A stretch of DNA of 64,000 bases. Origin: Bradyrhizobium ivorense (GTDB taxonomy: Bacteria > Pseudomonadota > Alphaproteobacteria > Rhizobiales > Xanthobacteraceae). The stretch covers positions 682,001 through 746,000 of the forward strand of contig NZ_CAADFC020000004.1 of NCBI RefSeq assembly GCF_900696085.1, written 5' to 3'. Shown piece by piece: positions 9,481 through 20,415 of the stretch. Under the pieces are notes generated by a model. That model saw only the letters and a list, made by a program, of their open reading frames with translations. It did no database searches and was not told where the DNA came from. The position numbers and the translations under genes are program-made. How positions within the stretch are numbered: position 1 is the first letter of the stretch; the number at the start of each line of letters is the position of its first letter.

Positions 9481-11106
9481 ATGGCGACCTCCGGCAATAA
9501 ACTGGCCGATACCGATGAAAAGATTTTTATCGGCAAGGGCGAGGAGACAGCGTGGCTGACGCTTGCGCTGGCCAACCGACACGGCCTTGTGACCGGCGCG
9601 ACCGGAACCGGCAAGACGGTGTCGCTCCAGGTCATGGCGGAAGGATTTGCGCGCGCCGGCGTTCCGGTGTTCGCGGCCGACATCAAGGGCGACCTCTCCG
9701 GGATCTCCGAGGTCGGCGAGGCCAAGGATTTTACTATCAAGCGCGCCAAGGAGATGGGGCTCGATTTCCAGCCGGATCAGTTTTCGACCGTGTTCTGGGA
9801 CGTGTTCGGCGAGCAGGGCCATCCGGTGCGCGCCACCGTCACCGAGATGGGCCCGCTGTTGCTGTCGCGGATGCTCGATCTGAATGACGTGCAGGAAGGC
9901 GTGCTCAACGTCGCCTTTCGCGTCGCCGACGAAAACGGCCTGACGCTGATCGACATGAAGGATCTGCGCGCGCTGCTGGATGCGATCGCGCCCAACGGCG
10001 GCAAGAAGGCCGCCGACGACGAGGAGGATCCGCTGGCGCCGATCCGCAAGGCGGCGCAAAGCTATGGCAACGTCTCGAAGGCGACGGTCGGCACCATTCA
10101 GCGCCAGCTGCTGGTGCTCGAGAACCAGGGCGGCACGAAATTCTTCGGCGAGCCGGCGCTGACGCTGAAGGATTTCATGAAGACCGACCGCGACGGCCGC
10201 GGCATGGTTAACATCCTCGTCGCCGACAAACTGATGCAGAGCCCGCGGCTTTACGCCACGTTCCTGCTCTGGATGCTGTCGGAATTGTTCGAGGAATTGC
10301 CGGAGGCCGGCGACCTGCCGAAGCCGAAGCTGGTGTTCTTCTTCGACGAAGCGCATCTGTTGTTCAACGATGCGCCGAAGGCGCTGATGGACAAGATCGA
10401 GCAGGTGGTGCGGCTGATCCGCTCCAAGGGCGTCGGCGTCTACTTCGTCACCCAGAATCCGATCGACGTGCCGGACAAGGTGCTGGCGCAGCTCGGCAAC
10501 CGCGTGCAGCACGCGCTGCGCGCCTTCACCCCGCGCGACCAGAAGGCGGTGGCCGCGGCGGCGCAGACCTTCCGGCCCAATCCGAAGCTCGACACCGCGC
10601 GCGTGATCATGGAGCTCGCCAAGGGCGAGGCGCTGGTGTCGTTCCTGGAGGGCGGCGGCACGCCGTCGATGGTCGAGCGCGTCATGGTGCGGCCGCCGTC
10701 GGCGCGGATCGGACCGATCACGCCGGAAGAGCGCAAGGCGATCATGGATGCGAGCCCGGTGAAGGGCAAATACGACACCGCGGTCGACGCCGAGTCGGCC
10801 TACGAGATCATCCAGAAGCGGATCGCCGGCACGGCCGCGCCCGCGGACGGCGAGGGAGGCGGCGGCGAGGGCGGCGGCCTGCTCGGCCAGATCGGCTCGA
10901 TCGCTGCCACGATCTTCGGCACCAACGTCAAGCGCGGCCGGCTGTCGACCGGGCAGGTGATTGCGCGCAACGTCACCCGTTCGGTCACGGATAAGGTGAT
11001 CGGCGGCGTGGTCGCCGATCTCGGCAAGTCGGTCGGCGGTTCGATCGGCGGCTCGATCGGCCGTTCGCTGGTGCGCGGCGCGCTCGGCGGGTTGCTGCGC
11101 AGATAG
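9481..11106 (+). CDS. HerA-like P-loop ATPase, DUF853 (YjgR family)
   Basis: This 541-residue protein has Walker [11 protein letters not shown] near residue 39, a KGDLSG segment, Walker B-like [16 protein letters not shown] around residue 285, and [12 protein letters not shown] with [16 protein letters not shown], the recognisable order of DUF853/YjgR proteins. These belong to the FtsK/HerA superfamily of DNA-pumping ATPases, but their cellular role is not known. The C-terminus is a glycine-rich linker followed by a [19 protein letters not shown] repeat, possibly membrane- or oligomer-associated. AGAGG precedes the ATG. The M20 peptidase follows 90 bp later in the same direction. Regulation through the palindromes at 9418-9452 is plausible. 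Confidence 0.9.
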   Translation: MATSGNKLADTDEKIFIGKGEETAWLTLALANRHGLVTGATGTGKTVSLQVMAEGFARAGVPVFAADIKGDLSGISEVGEAKDFTIKRAKEMGLDFQPDQFSTVFWDVFGEQGHPVRATVTEMGPLLLSRMLDLNDVQEGVLNVAFRVADENGLTLIDMKDLRALLDAIAPNGGKKAADDEEDPLAPIRKAAQSYGNVSKATVGTIQRQLLVLENQGGTKFFGEPALTLKDFMKTDRDGRGMVNILVADKLMQSPRLYATFLLWMLSELFEELPEAGDLPKPKLVFFFDEAHLLFNDAPKALMDKIEQVVRLIRSKGVGVYFVTQNPIDVPDKVLAQLGNRVQHALRAFTPRDQKAVAAAAQTFRPNPKLDTARVIMELAKGEALVSFLEGGGTPSMVERVMVRPPSARIGPITPEERKAIMDASPVKGKYDTAVDAESAYEIIQKRIAGTAAPADGEGGGGEGGGLLGQIGSIAATIFGTNVKRGRLSTGQVIARNVTRSVTDKVIGGVVADLGKSVGGSIGGSIGRSLVRGALGGLLRR

Positions 11107-11196
11107 TCATACACGTTGGGCGCGAGCGCCGCTTTGCTCTCCCGCGGCCGGCGCGCTACAACCCGGCGCAACCGTCCAACCAACAGGATATCCGCG

Positions 11197-12597
11197 ATGT
11201 CCAACGCCAAGCTGCAGCCGGTCCTCGACCGCATCGACGCCGATTTCGACAACAGCCTCGAGCGGCTGTTCACGCTGCTCCGGATCAAATCGATCTCGGC
11301 CGATCCGGCCTTTGCCGATGAGTGCAAGGCGGCCGCCGATCATCTCGCCAAGGATATCGCGACGCTCGGCTTCAAGACCGAGGTGCGTCCGACCGCCGGC
11401 CATCCGGCCGTGGTCGGCAAGCTCAACGGCTCGACCGACGGGCGGCCGCACGTGCTGTTCTACGGCCATTACGACGTGCAGCCGGTCGATCCTCTGAACC
11501 TCTGGCATCGCCCGCCGTTCGAGCCGGTGGTGACCGACCACGCCGACGGCCGCAAGATCATCGTCGCGCGCGGCGCCGAGGACGACAAGGGCCAGCTGAT
11601 GACCTTCGTCGAAGCCTGCCGGGCCTGGAAGACGGTGACGGGATCGCTGCCGATCGACATCACCATCGTCATCGAGGGCGAGGAGGAAATCGGCTCGAAG
11701 AACTTCGTGCCGTTCCTGGAGGCGATCAAGGACGAGCTGAAGGCCGACTTCGCGCTGGTGTGCGACACCGGCATGTGGGATCCCAACACGCCGGCGATCA
11801 CCACCGCGCTGCGCGGCCTGGTCTATGACGAGGTCAAGATCAAGGCTGCCAATCGCGACCTGCATTCCGGCGTGTTCGGCGGCGGCGCGCAGAATCCGAT
11901 CCGCGTGCTGACGCGCATCCTCGGCGGCCTGCATGACGAGAACGGCCACATCACCATTCCCGGCTTCTACGACGGCGTGAAGGATCTGCCGCCGGACATC
12001 CTGGCGCAGTGGAAGACCCTCAATATGACGGCGGACAGTTTTCTGAAGCCGATCGGCCTGTCGCTGCCGGCCGGCGAGACGGATCGGCTCCTGATCGAGC
12101 AGGTGTCGTCGCGTCCGACCTGCGACATCAACGGTATCGTCGGCGGCTACACCGGCGAGGGTTCGAAGACGGTGATCCCGGCCGAGGCGTCGGCCAAGGT
12201 CTCGTTCCGCCTGGTCGAAGGGCAGGACCCGGAAAAGATCCGCGAGGCGTTCCGCGCCTATGTGAAGGCCCGCGTGCCGGCGGACTGCAAGGCCGAGTTC
12301 ACCGAGCATTCCGGCGCGCCGGCGATCGCGCTCGACTGGAACATGAAGCCCTTAGCGGCGGCGAAGCGCGCGCTGACCGACGAATGGGGCAAGGAGGCGC
12401 TGCTGGTCGGCTCCGGCGCCTCGATCCCGATCGTCGCCGACTTCAAGCGCACCCTCGGCCTCGACAGCGTCTTGATCGGCTTCGGCCTCGACGACGACAA
12501 CATCCACTCGCCGAACGAGAAGTACGACCTCAAGAGTTTTCACAAGGGCATCCGCTCCTGGGCGCGGATCCTCGCCGCATTCGCCGAGGCGAAATAG
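11197..12597 (+). CDS. M20 family metallopeptidase (dipeptidase-like)
   Basis: This 466-residue protein has the M20 motifs: VLFYGHYDVQP (metal His and Asp), ARGAEDDKGQ (bridging Asp), EGEEEIGS (catalytic and metal Glu), a lid-domain segment DLHSGVFGG and a final HSPNEK histidine. It should be a cytosolic di-zinc exopeptidase or dipeptidase; the substrate cannot be told. The ATG at 11197 is preferred because SNAKLQPVLDRID begins the conserved region; an in-frame earlier start at 11116 would add 27 low-complexity arginine-rich residues. The gene ends just before a palindromic repeat and a bidirectional terminator hairpin. Confidence 0.92.
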   Translation: MSNAKLQPVLDRIDADFDNSLERLFTLLRIKSISADPAFADECKAAADHLAKDIATLGFKTEVRPTAGHPAVVGKLNGSTDGRPHVLFYGHYDVQPVDPLNLWHRPPFEPVVTDHADGRKIIVARGAEDDKGQLMTFVEACRAWKTVTGSLPIDITIVIEGEEEIGSKNFVPFLEAIKDELKADFALVCDTGMWDPNTPAITTALRGLVYDEVKIKAANRDLHSGVFGGGAQNPIRVLTRILGGLHDENGHITIPGFYDGVKDLPPDILAQWKTLNMTADSFLKPIGLSLPAGETDRLLIEQVSSRPTCDINGIVGGYTGEGSKTVIPAEASAKVSFRLVEGQDPEKIREAFRAYVKARVPADCKAEFTEHSGAPAIALDWNMKPLAAAKRALTDEWGKEALLVGSGASIPIVADFKRTLGLDSVLIGFGLDDDNIHSPNEKYDLKSFHKGIRSWARILAAFAEAK

Positions 12598-12617
12598 CAG
12601 GCAGCGAAGTGCGGCCC

Positions 12618-12703
12618 GTAGCCCGGATGGAGCGAAGCGTAATCCGGGACAGTCGAGCCGCGGATGCGCCGCCCCGGATTGCGCTGCGCTGCATCCGGGC
12701 TAC
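12618..12703. repeat. Palindromic intergenic repeat (GTAGCCCGG family), copy 1
   Basis: The element begins GTAGCCCGGATGGAGCGAAG and ends with the near-complement GCATCCGGGCTAC, so it can fold end to end. A second, better preserved copy lies at 51425-51512. Such elements sit between genes and resemble REP/BIME-type sequences; from memory they are common in Bradyrhizobium, which I could not check. Confidence 0.8.
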
Positions 12704-12715
12704 GGATCTGAAAGT

Positions 12716-12747
12716 AAAAACGCCGCCCGGGATTGGACGGCGTTTTG
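12716..12747. terminator. Bidirectional terminator between M20 peptidase and aldolase genes
   Basis: AAAACGCCG (12717-12725) pairs perfectly with CGGCGTTTT (12738-12746) around a 12-nt loop. The T run on each side allows it to end transcription of both convergent genes. Confidence 0.7.
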
Positions 12748-12801
12748 ATTCCGATAGTGCAGAGGGTGTTGAGGCGAATCTTACCCGAAGATTGTGAAAA
12801 T

Positions 12802-13581
12802 TCAATCTCGGTAGCCGGGGTTCACCCGGTCGAGCTTGCGCAGCAGCGGCGGCCAGACCAGCTGGGTCGAGCGCAGCTCGGCACGGTCGGGGTTGGACAG
12901 CAGCTCGGTGTTCTTGTCGATCGCGAGCTGGTCGACCGGATAGGCGGCGCCGCCGAGCGCGCGGGTTGCCACCTGCATCGAGCAGGCGCGCTCCAGATGA
13001 TACATGCGCTCGAACGCGGAGGCGACCGAGCGGCCGACGGTCAGCGTGCCGTGGTTGCGCAACAGCATGTGGTTCTTGCTGCCGAGGTCGCGCTGCAGGC
13101 GCGGGCGTTCGTCGTGATCGAGCGCGATGCCTTCATAGTCGTGATAGGCGAGGTCGTGGGTGACGAGCTGCGCGGTCTGGTTCAGCGGCAGCAGACCCTT
13201 GGGGTCGGACGATACCGCGGTGCCGTCGATCGTGTGCAGATGGAGCACGCAACCGGCATCCTCGCGCACCTCGTGGATCGCCGAATGGATGGTGAAGCCG
13301 GCCGGGTTAATGCTGTAGTCGCTCTTGGACAGCTGGTTGCCGTCGAGGTCGACCTTGACGAGGCTCGACGCCGTGATCTCGTCGAACATCAGCCCGTAGG
13401 GATTGATCAGGAAGTGATGGTCGGGTCCCGGCACGCGCGCCGAGATGTGGGTGTCGACCAGATCGTCCCAGCCATAGAGCGCGACCAGGCGATAGCAGGC
13501 GGCGAGATTGATCCGCTGCTCCCATTCCGCGGCGCTGATATCCGCGGGGACTTCCTTCAAGCGTGCTTCCGCTGGGGACAT
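12802..13581 (-). CDS. Class II aldolase/adducin family protein
   Basis: This 259-residue protein matches the class II aldolase fold: GWDDLVDTHISARVPG in the first third, then FTIHSAIHEVREDAGCVLHLHT with the metal-binding HLH pair, and LLRNHGTLTVGRSV with the third histidine. Members include fuculose-phosphate and ribulose-phosphate aldolases/epimerases and many uncharacterised enzymes; the substrate here is unknown. The ATG at 13581 is preceded by GGAG, and frames extending further upstream are cysteine-rich and unlike coding sequence. It converges on the M20 gene across a terminator. Confidence 0.88.
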   Translation of the reverse strand: MSPAEARLKEVPADISAAEWEQRINLAACYRLVALYGWDDLVDTHISARVPGPDHHFLINPYGLMFDEITASSLVKVDLDGNQLSKSDYSINPAGFTIHSAIHEVREDAGCVLHLHTIDGTAVSSDPKGLLPLNQTAQLVTHDLAYHDYEGIALDHDERPRLQRDLGSKNHMLLRNHGTLTVGRSVASAFERMYHLERACSMQVATRALGGAAYPVDQLAIDKNTELLSNPDRAELRSTQLVWPPLLRKLDRVNPGYRD

Positions 13582-13755
13582 GGCCGTTTGCTCCGTTGGT
13601 GTGATTTCGTCGGAGCCTAACGCTGCCGCGTTAGCGCAGCAAGGCGGCGTACCGGCGTGACAGTCATGCCGGCATGTGAACGCTGGCCCACGATCCGGAA
13701 AGATCATGCTCCGGCACGGAGAAAGTGGGCAGCGAATTGACTAGCTTGCCGTGCC

Positions 13756-15405
13756 TTACGGCGCCGGGATCGCCAGCAGGCTCGAGATGCTGCGGCCCCG
13801 GATGTCGTAGACGCGAGCGAACACGACGTCGTCGCGCTTGATCTCGACCATCACGGGCGCGGCCAGGCCCTTGCAGTAGAACTCGCCGAGCGTCATCGCG
13901 AAGTCGGCGGCGTTGCTGTCCCAGCCGATGGTGAAGTCGGGCCCGAGCGCGACCTGCGCCGGACGCTGCGGTCCGCACACCGCGACCTTCCACTTGCGGT
14001 TCTGCGGCGGTACTTCCTGCCGTTCGGCAAGCTGCTCGCGCAATCCGTCGGAGGCCTGCTTCAGCGCCAGGCCCCAATAGTCCAGCATGAAGTAGTTGTC
14101 GGCGGTGCGCACCGTGCCGGCGATATGATTGAAGTGCGTGTACTGGTACGGATGCAGGCGGATCATTTCGCTGAGCGGCAGCAGCAGGCCGAAGGCGAAC
14201 ACCGCGACGGCCGCAGGCTGCCAGGCGCGGCGCTGTTCGCCGAGCCAGTCCATGCCGCGCGCAAAGGCGACGCCAGCAAGCACCGTCATCGGCGGGATCA
14301 CGAAGATGAAATGGCGGATGCCGTTATAGAGCGCCGGCCGCTTCACCATCGCGATCACCAGCGGCAGCATCGCCGCCAGCGTCAGCATCAGCATGATGGT
14401 CTTGCGCTTCGCCGGCACGTCGTCGCGCGACAGCGACGTCAGGGTGATGACGACGGCCGCGATCAGCAGGAACAGCAGCACCTCGGGCAGCTGCAGCGCG
14501 AACAGCGTCGGCAGATAGGACCATGGCATGTCCGGCACCGACACCAGCGCGCCGTCGAACATCTCCTTCCACGGCTTCTCGAAGAAATGCGAGAAATAGG
14601 TCACCGCCTCGAGCGGATGGCCGGGCTCCATGATCGACCACGGCCAGATCAGGCCCATCACGAGATAGCCGAACACAAGGCCGGGCAGCAGCACGTAGAC
14701 CACATGGGCAAAGCGGTGCGTCGCTTCGCGGGCGCCTTGCTTGCGGAATTCCTCGATTCCGAGCGGCAGGAAACCGACCACCGCATAGACCAGCGCCAGT
14801 CCGCCGAGCACCCGGCAGCCGATCGACAGGCCGGCGCCGAGGCCGACGATCAGGATGGTGCGCGGCGAGGGCGCCGGATATTCCTCCACCAGGCGGACCA
14901 GGCCGAGGATCAGGATCACCATTGCCACGGCAAACGGCGCATCCTTCGGGTTCATGAACATGTGGCCGTAGAAGGTCGGGCACAGCGCCAGCAGCAGCAG
15001 CGCGGCCAGTCCGGCCACCGGACCGCCGACGCGCCGCGCCAGCCGCCAGGTGACCGCAAGGCCGATGACGCCGACGATCGCGCCGACCAGCCGGCGCGTC
15101 TCGAACAGTTCCAGCGAGATCACCTTGTGCAGCAGCGCCGCGGCCATATCGAAGCCGCCGCCGTACATATAGAGATTGGCGAACGACAGCGCGCCGGTGT
15201 CCTTGAAACCGGAACCGTACATGCGCAGCAACAGATCGGCATACTCAGCGTGGGTGTAATCGTCCCAGCCCAGGCCGTAATCGCGAAATGTGAGACCGGC
15301 GATCAAGGCGACCGCGCCGAGGACAATAAGGGCGAGATCGTCGCAGGTCTTCTCCACCGAGCGACGCGCAGGCGTGTCGATGGCAGACGTCGTAATCGAT
15401 GACAT
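13756..15405 (-). CDS. ArnT/PMT-type (GT39-like) membrane glycosyltransferase
   Basis: This 549-residue polytopic membrane protein has about ten hydrophobic segments and an early periplasmic-loop acidic motif (GLGWDDYTHAEYADLL), the position where GT-C glycosyltransferases hold their catalytic aspartate. PMT/ArnT proteins transfer sugars from polyprenyl-phosphate carriers to protein or lipid acceptors. The C-terminal hundred residues are soluble and include VAVCGPQRPAQVALGPDFTI, probably a periplasmic domain. It is a single gene with a divergent 337-bp upstream region. Acceptor and donor cannot be inferred. Confidence 0.8.
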   Translation of the reverse strand: MSSITTSAIDTPARRSVEKTCDDLALIVLGAVALIAGLTFRDYGLGWDDYTHAEYADLLLRMYGSGFKDTGALSFANLYMYGGGFDMAAALLHKVISLELFETRRLVGAIVGVIGLAVTWRLARRVGGPVAGLAALLLLALCPTFYGHMFMNPKDAPFAVAMVILILGLVRLVEEYPAPSPRTILIVGLGAGLSIGCRVLGGLALVYAVVGFLPLGIEEFRKQGAREATHRFAHVVYVLLPGLVFGYLVMGLIWPWSIMEPGHPLEAVTYFSHFFEKPWKEMFDGALVSVPDMPWSYLPTLFALQLPEVLLFLLIAAVVITLTSLSRDDVPAKRKTIMLMLTLAAMLPLVIAMVKRPALYNGIRHFIFVIPPMTVLAGVAFARGMDWLGEQRRAWQPAAVAVFAFGLLLPLSEMIRLHPYQYTHFNHIAGTVRTADNYFMLDYWGLALKQASDGLREQLAERQEVPPQNRKWKVAVCGPQRPAQVALGPDFTIGWDSNAADFAMTLGEFYCKGLAAPVMVEIKRDDVVFARVYDIRGRSISSLLAIPAP

Positions 15406-15742
15406 GGCTAATGGTACCGGCGTCCCTTGGCCCGTTTTGGCGCTTTAGGGCCTCATTCCCCGGCATCCATATAGCGCAGTTCCGTTTCCAAGTAATTGGC
15501 AATTGTGGCGTAATTTCCCAGATGCATTGCAATATATTGGCAGTATTTCGTAGGTCAGTAGATTTACGGGAGCCTCTTGTCCGGCAGGCCTGACGCGATG
15601 CCGACGAGGCCGAAATACCGGCAAAATCTGCTTTTCAGGAACTCTGTCCACAATTGCCGGTTGGCGGTGTGGGCAATATGACGGTATCGTGGCCGTCGGT
15701 GGCTGCGCCGATTTTCCGGCGGCTCTCCCGGGGGTTAGTTCG
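15406..15742. other. Divergent intergenic region
   Basis: This 337-bp region lies between the GT39-like gene and the proline-rich membrane protein gene. It holds AT-rich patches around 15480-15560 suited to promoters. I see no RNA gene, repeat or convincing small open frame. Confidence 0.6.
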
Positions 15743-16627
15743 ATGATGGTTGCTTTGTTGGTCGTCGGCGCGGGCCTCGTCCTGGCAGGTTTGGCGGCGA
15801 TCGGCCTCGGGATCCAATACAAGGAATTCAGCGTCGGCGGCCTGTTGATCCAGTCCGGCGTCACTGGCGTCTGCACCGGCGCGATCGTGCTGGCGCTCGC
15901 GGTGGCGATCCGGGAGCTGCGGGCCATCGCCCGGCGGCTCGGCCCGCTTGCCACCGGCGCCAGCCCCGAGTTCCCGGCGCCTGCAACTTCCCCGCGCACC
16001 TCGGCTGCCGGCGAGATCGCCTTCCCGCCGCTGCAGCCTCCGCCGCTGGCCCCGGCGTCGCCGCCCCCCACACCGGCGGCCGCGACACCGCCCTGGCACG
16101 AAGAAATCGCCGCGCGTGGCGGCCATACCGAGGATAGCCCGGCGGCGGAGCCGAGCGCCGCCGCACCTGACGCCTCGGCGCCGCCCAAGCGGCGGAACCT
16201 GCTGTTTTCCTCGACCTCGCGGAAGGAGCGTGAACGTGCCCAGGGGCGCGCTGCGGAGCCGCTGACGCCGGACCTGTTGTCGCCGGAGCTGCGTCCCAGC
16301 CCGGCCGCAGAGCCCGCGCCGGCCACGTTTGACGATGCCTGGCCGAGGGCGGAACGGCCAAGATCGGTCGACGTTGCCCCGCGGCGCAGCGCCCGCTCGC
16401 CTTCGACCTTCGGCGAGGCCCAGACCCCGCCCTCAGCTCCGCCGTCGCCCAGCCACCCGCCGGCGCCCCCGGAACAGCCCGCGGTGACCGTCCTCAAGTC
16501 GGGCGTCGTCGACGGCATGGCCTATTCGCTCTATTCGGACGGATCGATCGAAGCGCAGATGCCCGAGGGCATGATGCGGTTTGCCTCGATCGACGAGCTC
16601 AGGTCGCACCTGGAGCAGCGGCCGTAA
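15743..16627 (+). CDS. Membrane-anchored proline/alanine-rich protein of unknown function
   Basis: About 294 residues. The N-terminus (MMVALLVVGAGLVLAGLAAIGLGI, then a second hydrophobic stretch VCTGAIVLALAVAI) gives two membrane helices. A long Pro/Ala/Ser-rich linker follows (roughly residues 75-240), and a compact conserved-looking C-terminus contains VLKSGVVDGMAYSLYSDGSIEAQ and ELRSHLEQRP. The start at 15743 is chosen because GGGGG lies 9 nt upstream; an in-frame upstream start at 15689 has no such site. I do not recognise a named family. The C-terminal domain following a flexible linker suggests a sensor or scaffold facing the cytosol. Confidence 0.75.
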   Translation: MMVALLVVGAGLVLAGLAAIGLGIQYKEFSVGGLLIQSGVTGVCTGAIVLALAVAIRELRAIARRLGPLATGASPEFPAPATSPRTSAAGEIAFPPLQPPPLAPASPPPTPAAATPPWHEEIAARGGHTEDSPAAEPSAAAPDASAPPKRRNLLFSSTSRKERERAQGRAAEPLTPDLLSPELRPSPAAEPAPATFDDAWPRAERPRSVDVAPRRSARSPSTFGEAQTPPSAPPSPSHPPAPPEQPAVTVLKSGVVDGMAYSLYSDGSIEAQMPEGMMRFASIDELRSHLEQRP

Positions 16628-16811
16628 GTTCCGCCAATACTTGCCAACGGCCGCCGTTCGATGCAGAAATACGGCCGTTCTTGTCGCGATTCCTGTAATC
16701 CGCTCATATCAGCGAAGTAGTACGCGATTCTGTTAATGTATTTTTATGCCCGGATACTGTCCGGGCCGGCGTGTTGGGCCGCGCCGTCGATTGCATAGGG
16801 AAGGTAGAGCC

Positions 16812-17225
16812 ATGTCCGAGACGTCAAGCAAAACTCCGGTCGAGCTGACCGCAAACATCGTGTCGGCCTATCTCAGCAACAATCCGACGCCGGCCTCCGA
16901 TATTCCGAGCCTGATCGGTCAGGTTCATGCCGCCCTGCTGCGCGTCTCGACCGGGCGCACCGAAACGCCGCTCGAGCCGGCCAAGCCTGCGGTGTCGATG
17001 AAGAAGTCGATCACGCCCGAATATCTGGTGTGCCTCGAGGACGGCAAGCGCTTCAAATCGCTCAAGCGCCATCTGCGCACGCAGTACAACATGACGCCCG
17101 AGCAATACCGCGAGAAATGGGGGCTGCCGGCCGACTATCCGATGGTGGCGCCGAACTATGCGGTGGCGCGGTCACAGCTCGCCAAGAAGATGGGGCTGGG
17201 CCAGCAGGCGCGGAAGAAGAAGTAA
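16812..17225 (+). CDS. MucR/Ros family transcriptional regulator with a degenerate zinc site
   Basis: This 137-residue protein is typical of the MucR/Ros family: EYLVCLEDGKRFKSLKRHL followed by MTPEQYREKWGLPADYPMVAPNYA. These regulators bind AT-rich DNA and control exopolysaccharide, motility and cell-cycle genes in Rhizobiales. In zinc-binding relatives the finger uses Cys, Cys or Asp, His and a second His; here the first three positions are Cys, Asp and His, but the last histidine is replaced by Tyr/Asn (HLRTQYNM), so zinc binding may be lost. The ATG at 16812 is used because upstream in-frame residues are arginine-rich and non-conserved. A basic KKK tail ends it. Confidence 0.92.
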   Translation: MSETSSKTPVELTANIVSAYLSNNPTPASDIPSLIGQVHAALLRVSTGRTETPLEPAKPAVSMKKSITPEYLVCLEDGKRFKSLKRHLRTQYNMTPEQYREKWGLPADYPMVAPNYAVARSQLAKKMGLGQQARKKK

Positions 17226-17258
17226 GCAACATCGCGAAAAGGCGTCAGGCCATTTGCC

Positions 17259-17693
17259 TCACGCCGCGGACGCCAGCGCCTCGCGCGCGTCGTTGCGGAT
17301 GCGCTCGACCATCGAGCGCAGGCCGTTGGAGCGCTGCGGCGTCAGATGGTCGCGGAAGCCGAACTCCTCGAACAGCGCGAGCGCGTCGGTGCCGAGGATC
17401 TCCTTCGGCGTGTGGCCGGAAAACAGCGTCAGCACGATCGCGACCAGGCCGCGCACGATGTGGGCGTCGCTGTCGCCGAGATAGATCAGCCGCGGCTCGC
17501 CCTTGCCGTCGCGATCGATCCGCTTCGACAGCCAGACCTGGCTGACGCAGCCCTGCACCTTGTTCTCGGCCGAGCGCTCCGCCTCGGACAACGGCTCGAG
17601 CGTGCGGCCGAGCTCGATGACATAGCGGTAGCGGTCGTCCCACTCGTCGAGCAGCGCGAAGTTGTCCCTGATTTCGTCGATCGTCGTCGTCAT
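17259..17693 (-). CDS. SufE family cysteine desulfurase activator
   Basis: This 144-residue protein contains ENKVQGCVSQVWL, placing the acceptor cysteine at residue 49, followed by the expected GDSDAHIVRGLVAIVL and LTPQRSNGLRSMVERIR helices. SufE takes persulfide sulfur from the SufS cysteine desulfurase and passes it to the SufBCD scaffold for Fe-S cluster assembly. The rest of the suf operon is not in this window, so it acts in trans. It converges on the MucR-like gene with a 33-bp gap and has no signal peptide. Confidence 0.93.
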   Translation of the reverse strand: MTTTIDEIRDNFALLDEWDDRYRYVIELGRTLEPLSEAERSAENKVQGCVSQVWLSKRIDRDGKGEPRLIYLGDSDAHIVRGLVAIVLTLFSGHTPKEILGTDALALFEEFGFRDHLTPQRSNGLRSMVERIRNDAREALASAA

Positions 17694-17785
17694 CCGTGGC
17701 CCGTCCCGTTCTTACCGGCTTATATAGGGAAGGCGGGCCGCGAAAGCGACGGAAATGGAACCGGTTCCGCGGCTAAATTTGCGGG

Positions 17786-18169
17786 TTAAGGCGCCGGCGG
17801 AGCGCGGAATTCGATCGCCTGATCGTCCGAAGTCAGCGTGTCGCGGGACGCGGCAAGGGCTACGTCGGCATCCTCGGCGCCGATCGAGCCGGTGTGGTCG
17901 GGCGGCTTCTTGTCGGTGATGATCTGATAGATCTTGCGCGCGCCGTCGGTCGCACGCTGGCCGATCGCGGTCGCGGCCTGGCCGCCGACCTCGCAGGCCG
18001 CGGGCTGGCGTTTGCAGAACTGGCCCATGTCGTTGATCGTCGCGGTCGCCGCCGACACCGCGTCGGACGCGCTGACCTGCGGCACCTTCTCCGATTCAGG
18101 TGTCTTGTCCCTGGGCAGCAGCACGAGCACAAGCCCGAGCCAGAATGCCAAACGCAGCAGGAAAAACAT
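17786..18169 (-). CDS. DUF5330-like membrane-anchored protein
   Basis: This 127-residue protein starts MFFLLRLAFWLGLVLVLLP, a single N-terminal membrane helix or uncleaved signal, and continues with a soluble part holding two cysteines in MGQFCKRQPAACEVGGQ, a pattern I associate with DUF5330 proteins of Rhizobiales. The function is unknown; the soluble part is probably periplasmic with a disulfide. The ATG at 18169 is chosen as it begins the hydrophobic segment; an open extension to 18397 is basic and lacks conserved features. The C-terminus is low-complexity and acidic. Confidence 0.75.
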   Translation of the reverse strand: MFFLLRLAFWLGLVLVLLPRDKTPESEKVPQVSASDAVSAATATINDMGQFCKRQPAACEVGGQAATAIGQRATDGARKIYQIITDKKPPDHTGSIGAEDADVALAASRDTLTSDDQAIEFRAPPAP

Positions 18170-18591
18170 GGCGCGATCCCGGTCGTCTGTCTTCTCTTTT
18201 GCGGTCGATGCCGCGGTTGGCTTTATGCCTAGCATCGCTCGATAAATCGGAAGTATTTGCATTGAAGTAAATCCGCCGAAAAATCGCGGAAAATCCGCCT
18301 GATTTGATTCGGCGTAAATTTTCGATTGATGGCGGCAAGCCGGGCGGATGTGCAGTTTGCGCCGCGTCCACCAATTCGAAACCATAGATCGTCGCATCCG
18401 GAAACCCCTCGTTCACCATCCGCGACAAATGCGCGGTGAATAGTCGGCCGGAGGGCTGCCAATGCACGGTGTTTGGCGGCAGGCCGCCCCGCCTTAGCGT
18501 TCGCTTAAGTTCGCTCTGACACGTTGGCCTGCAATCACGAAGGAGGCGTTCCGGCGCGTCTGTCTGACGATCGAGCCGAAGCGCGAGTGCT
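18170..18591. other. Gap upstream of the PAS histidine kinase
   Basis: This 422-bp gap has an AT-rich half (18230-18330) with repeated AAATCCGCC words and a GC-rich half. A minus-strand frame crosses it, but I cannot support a gene there. A near-match to the CtrA site (TTAG-N7-TTAA) lies at 18494-18508. Confidence 0.5.

Positions 18592-20407
<1,816 letters not shown>

Positions 20408-20415
<8 letters not shown>

Noticed and set aside
13680..13716. GATCCGGAAAGATCATG resembling the 23380 repeat
   Set aside because: Only a partial, decayed match without the inverted partner arm.
18494..18508. TTAG-N7-TTAA upstream of the PAS kinase as a CtrA site
   Set aside because: One mismatch in an eight-base motif; kept only as a note.
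18229..18530. Minus-strand frame in the gap before the PAS kinase gene
   Set aside because: Reads somewhat protein-like, but has no clear start, ribosome site or recognisable family.
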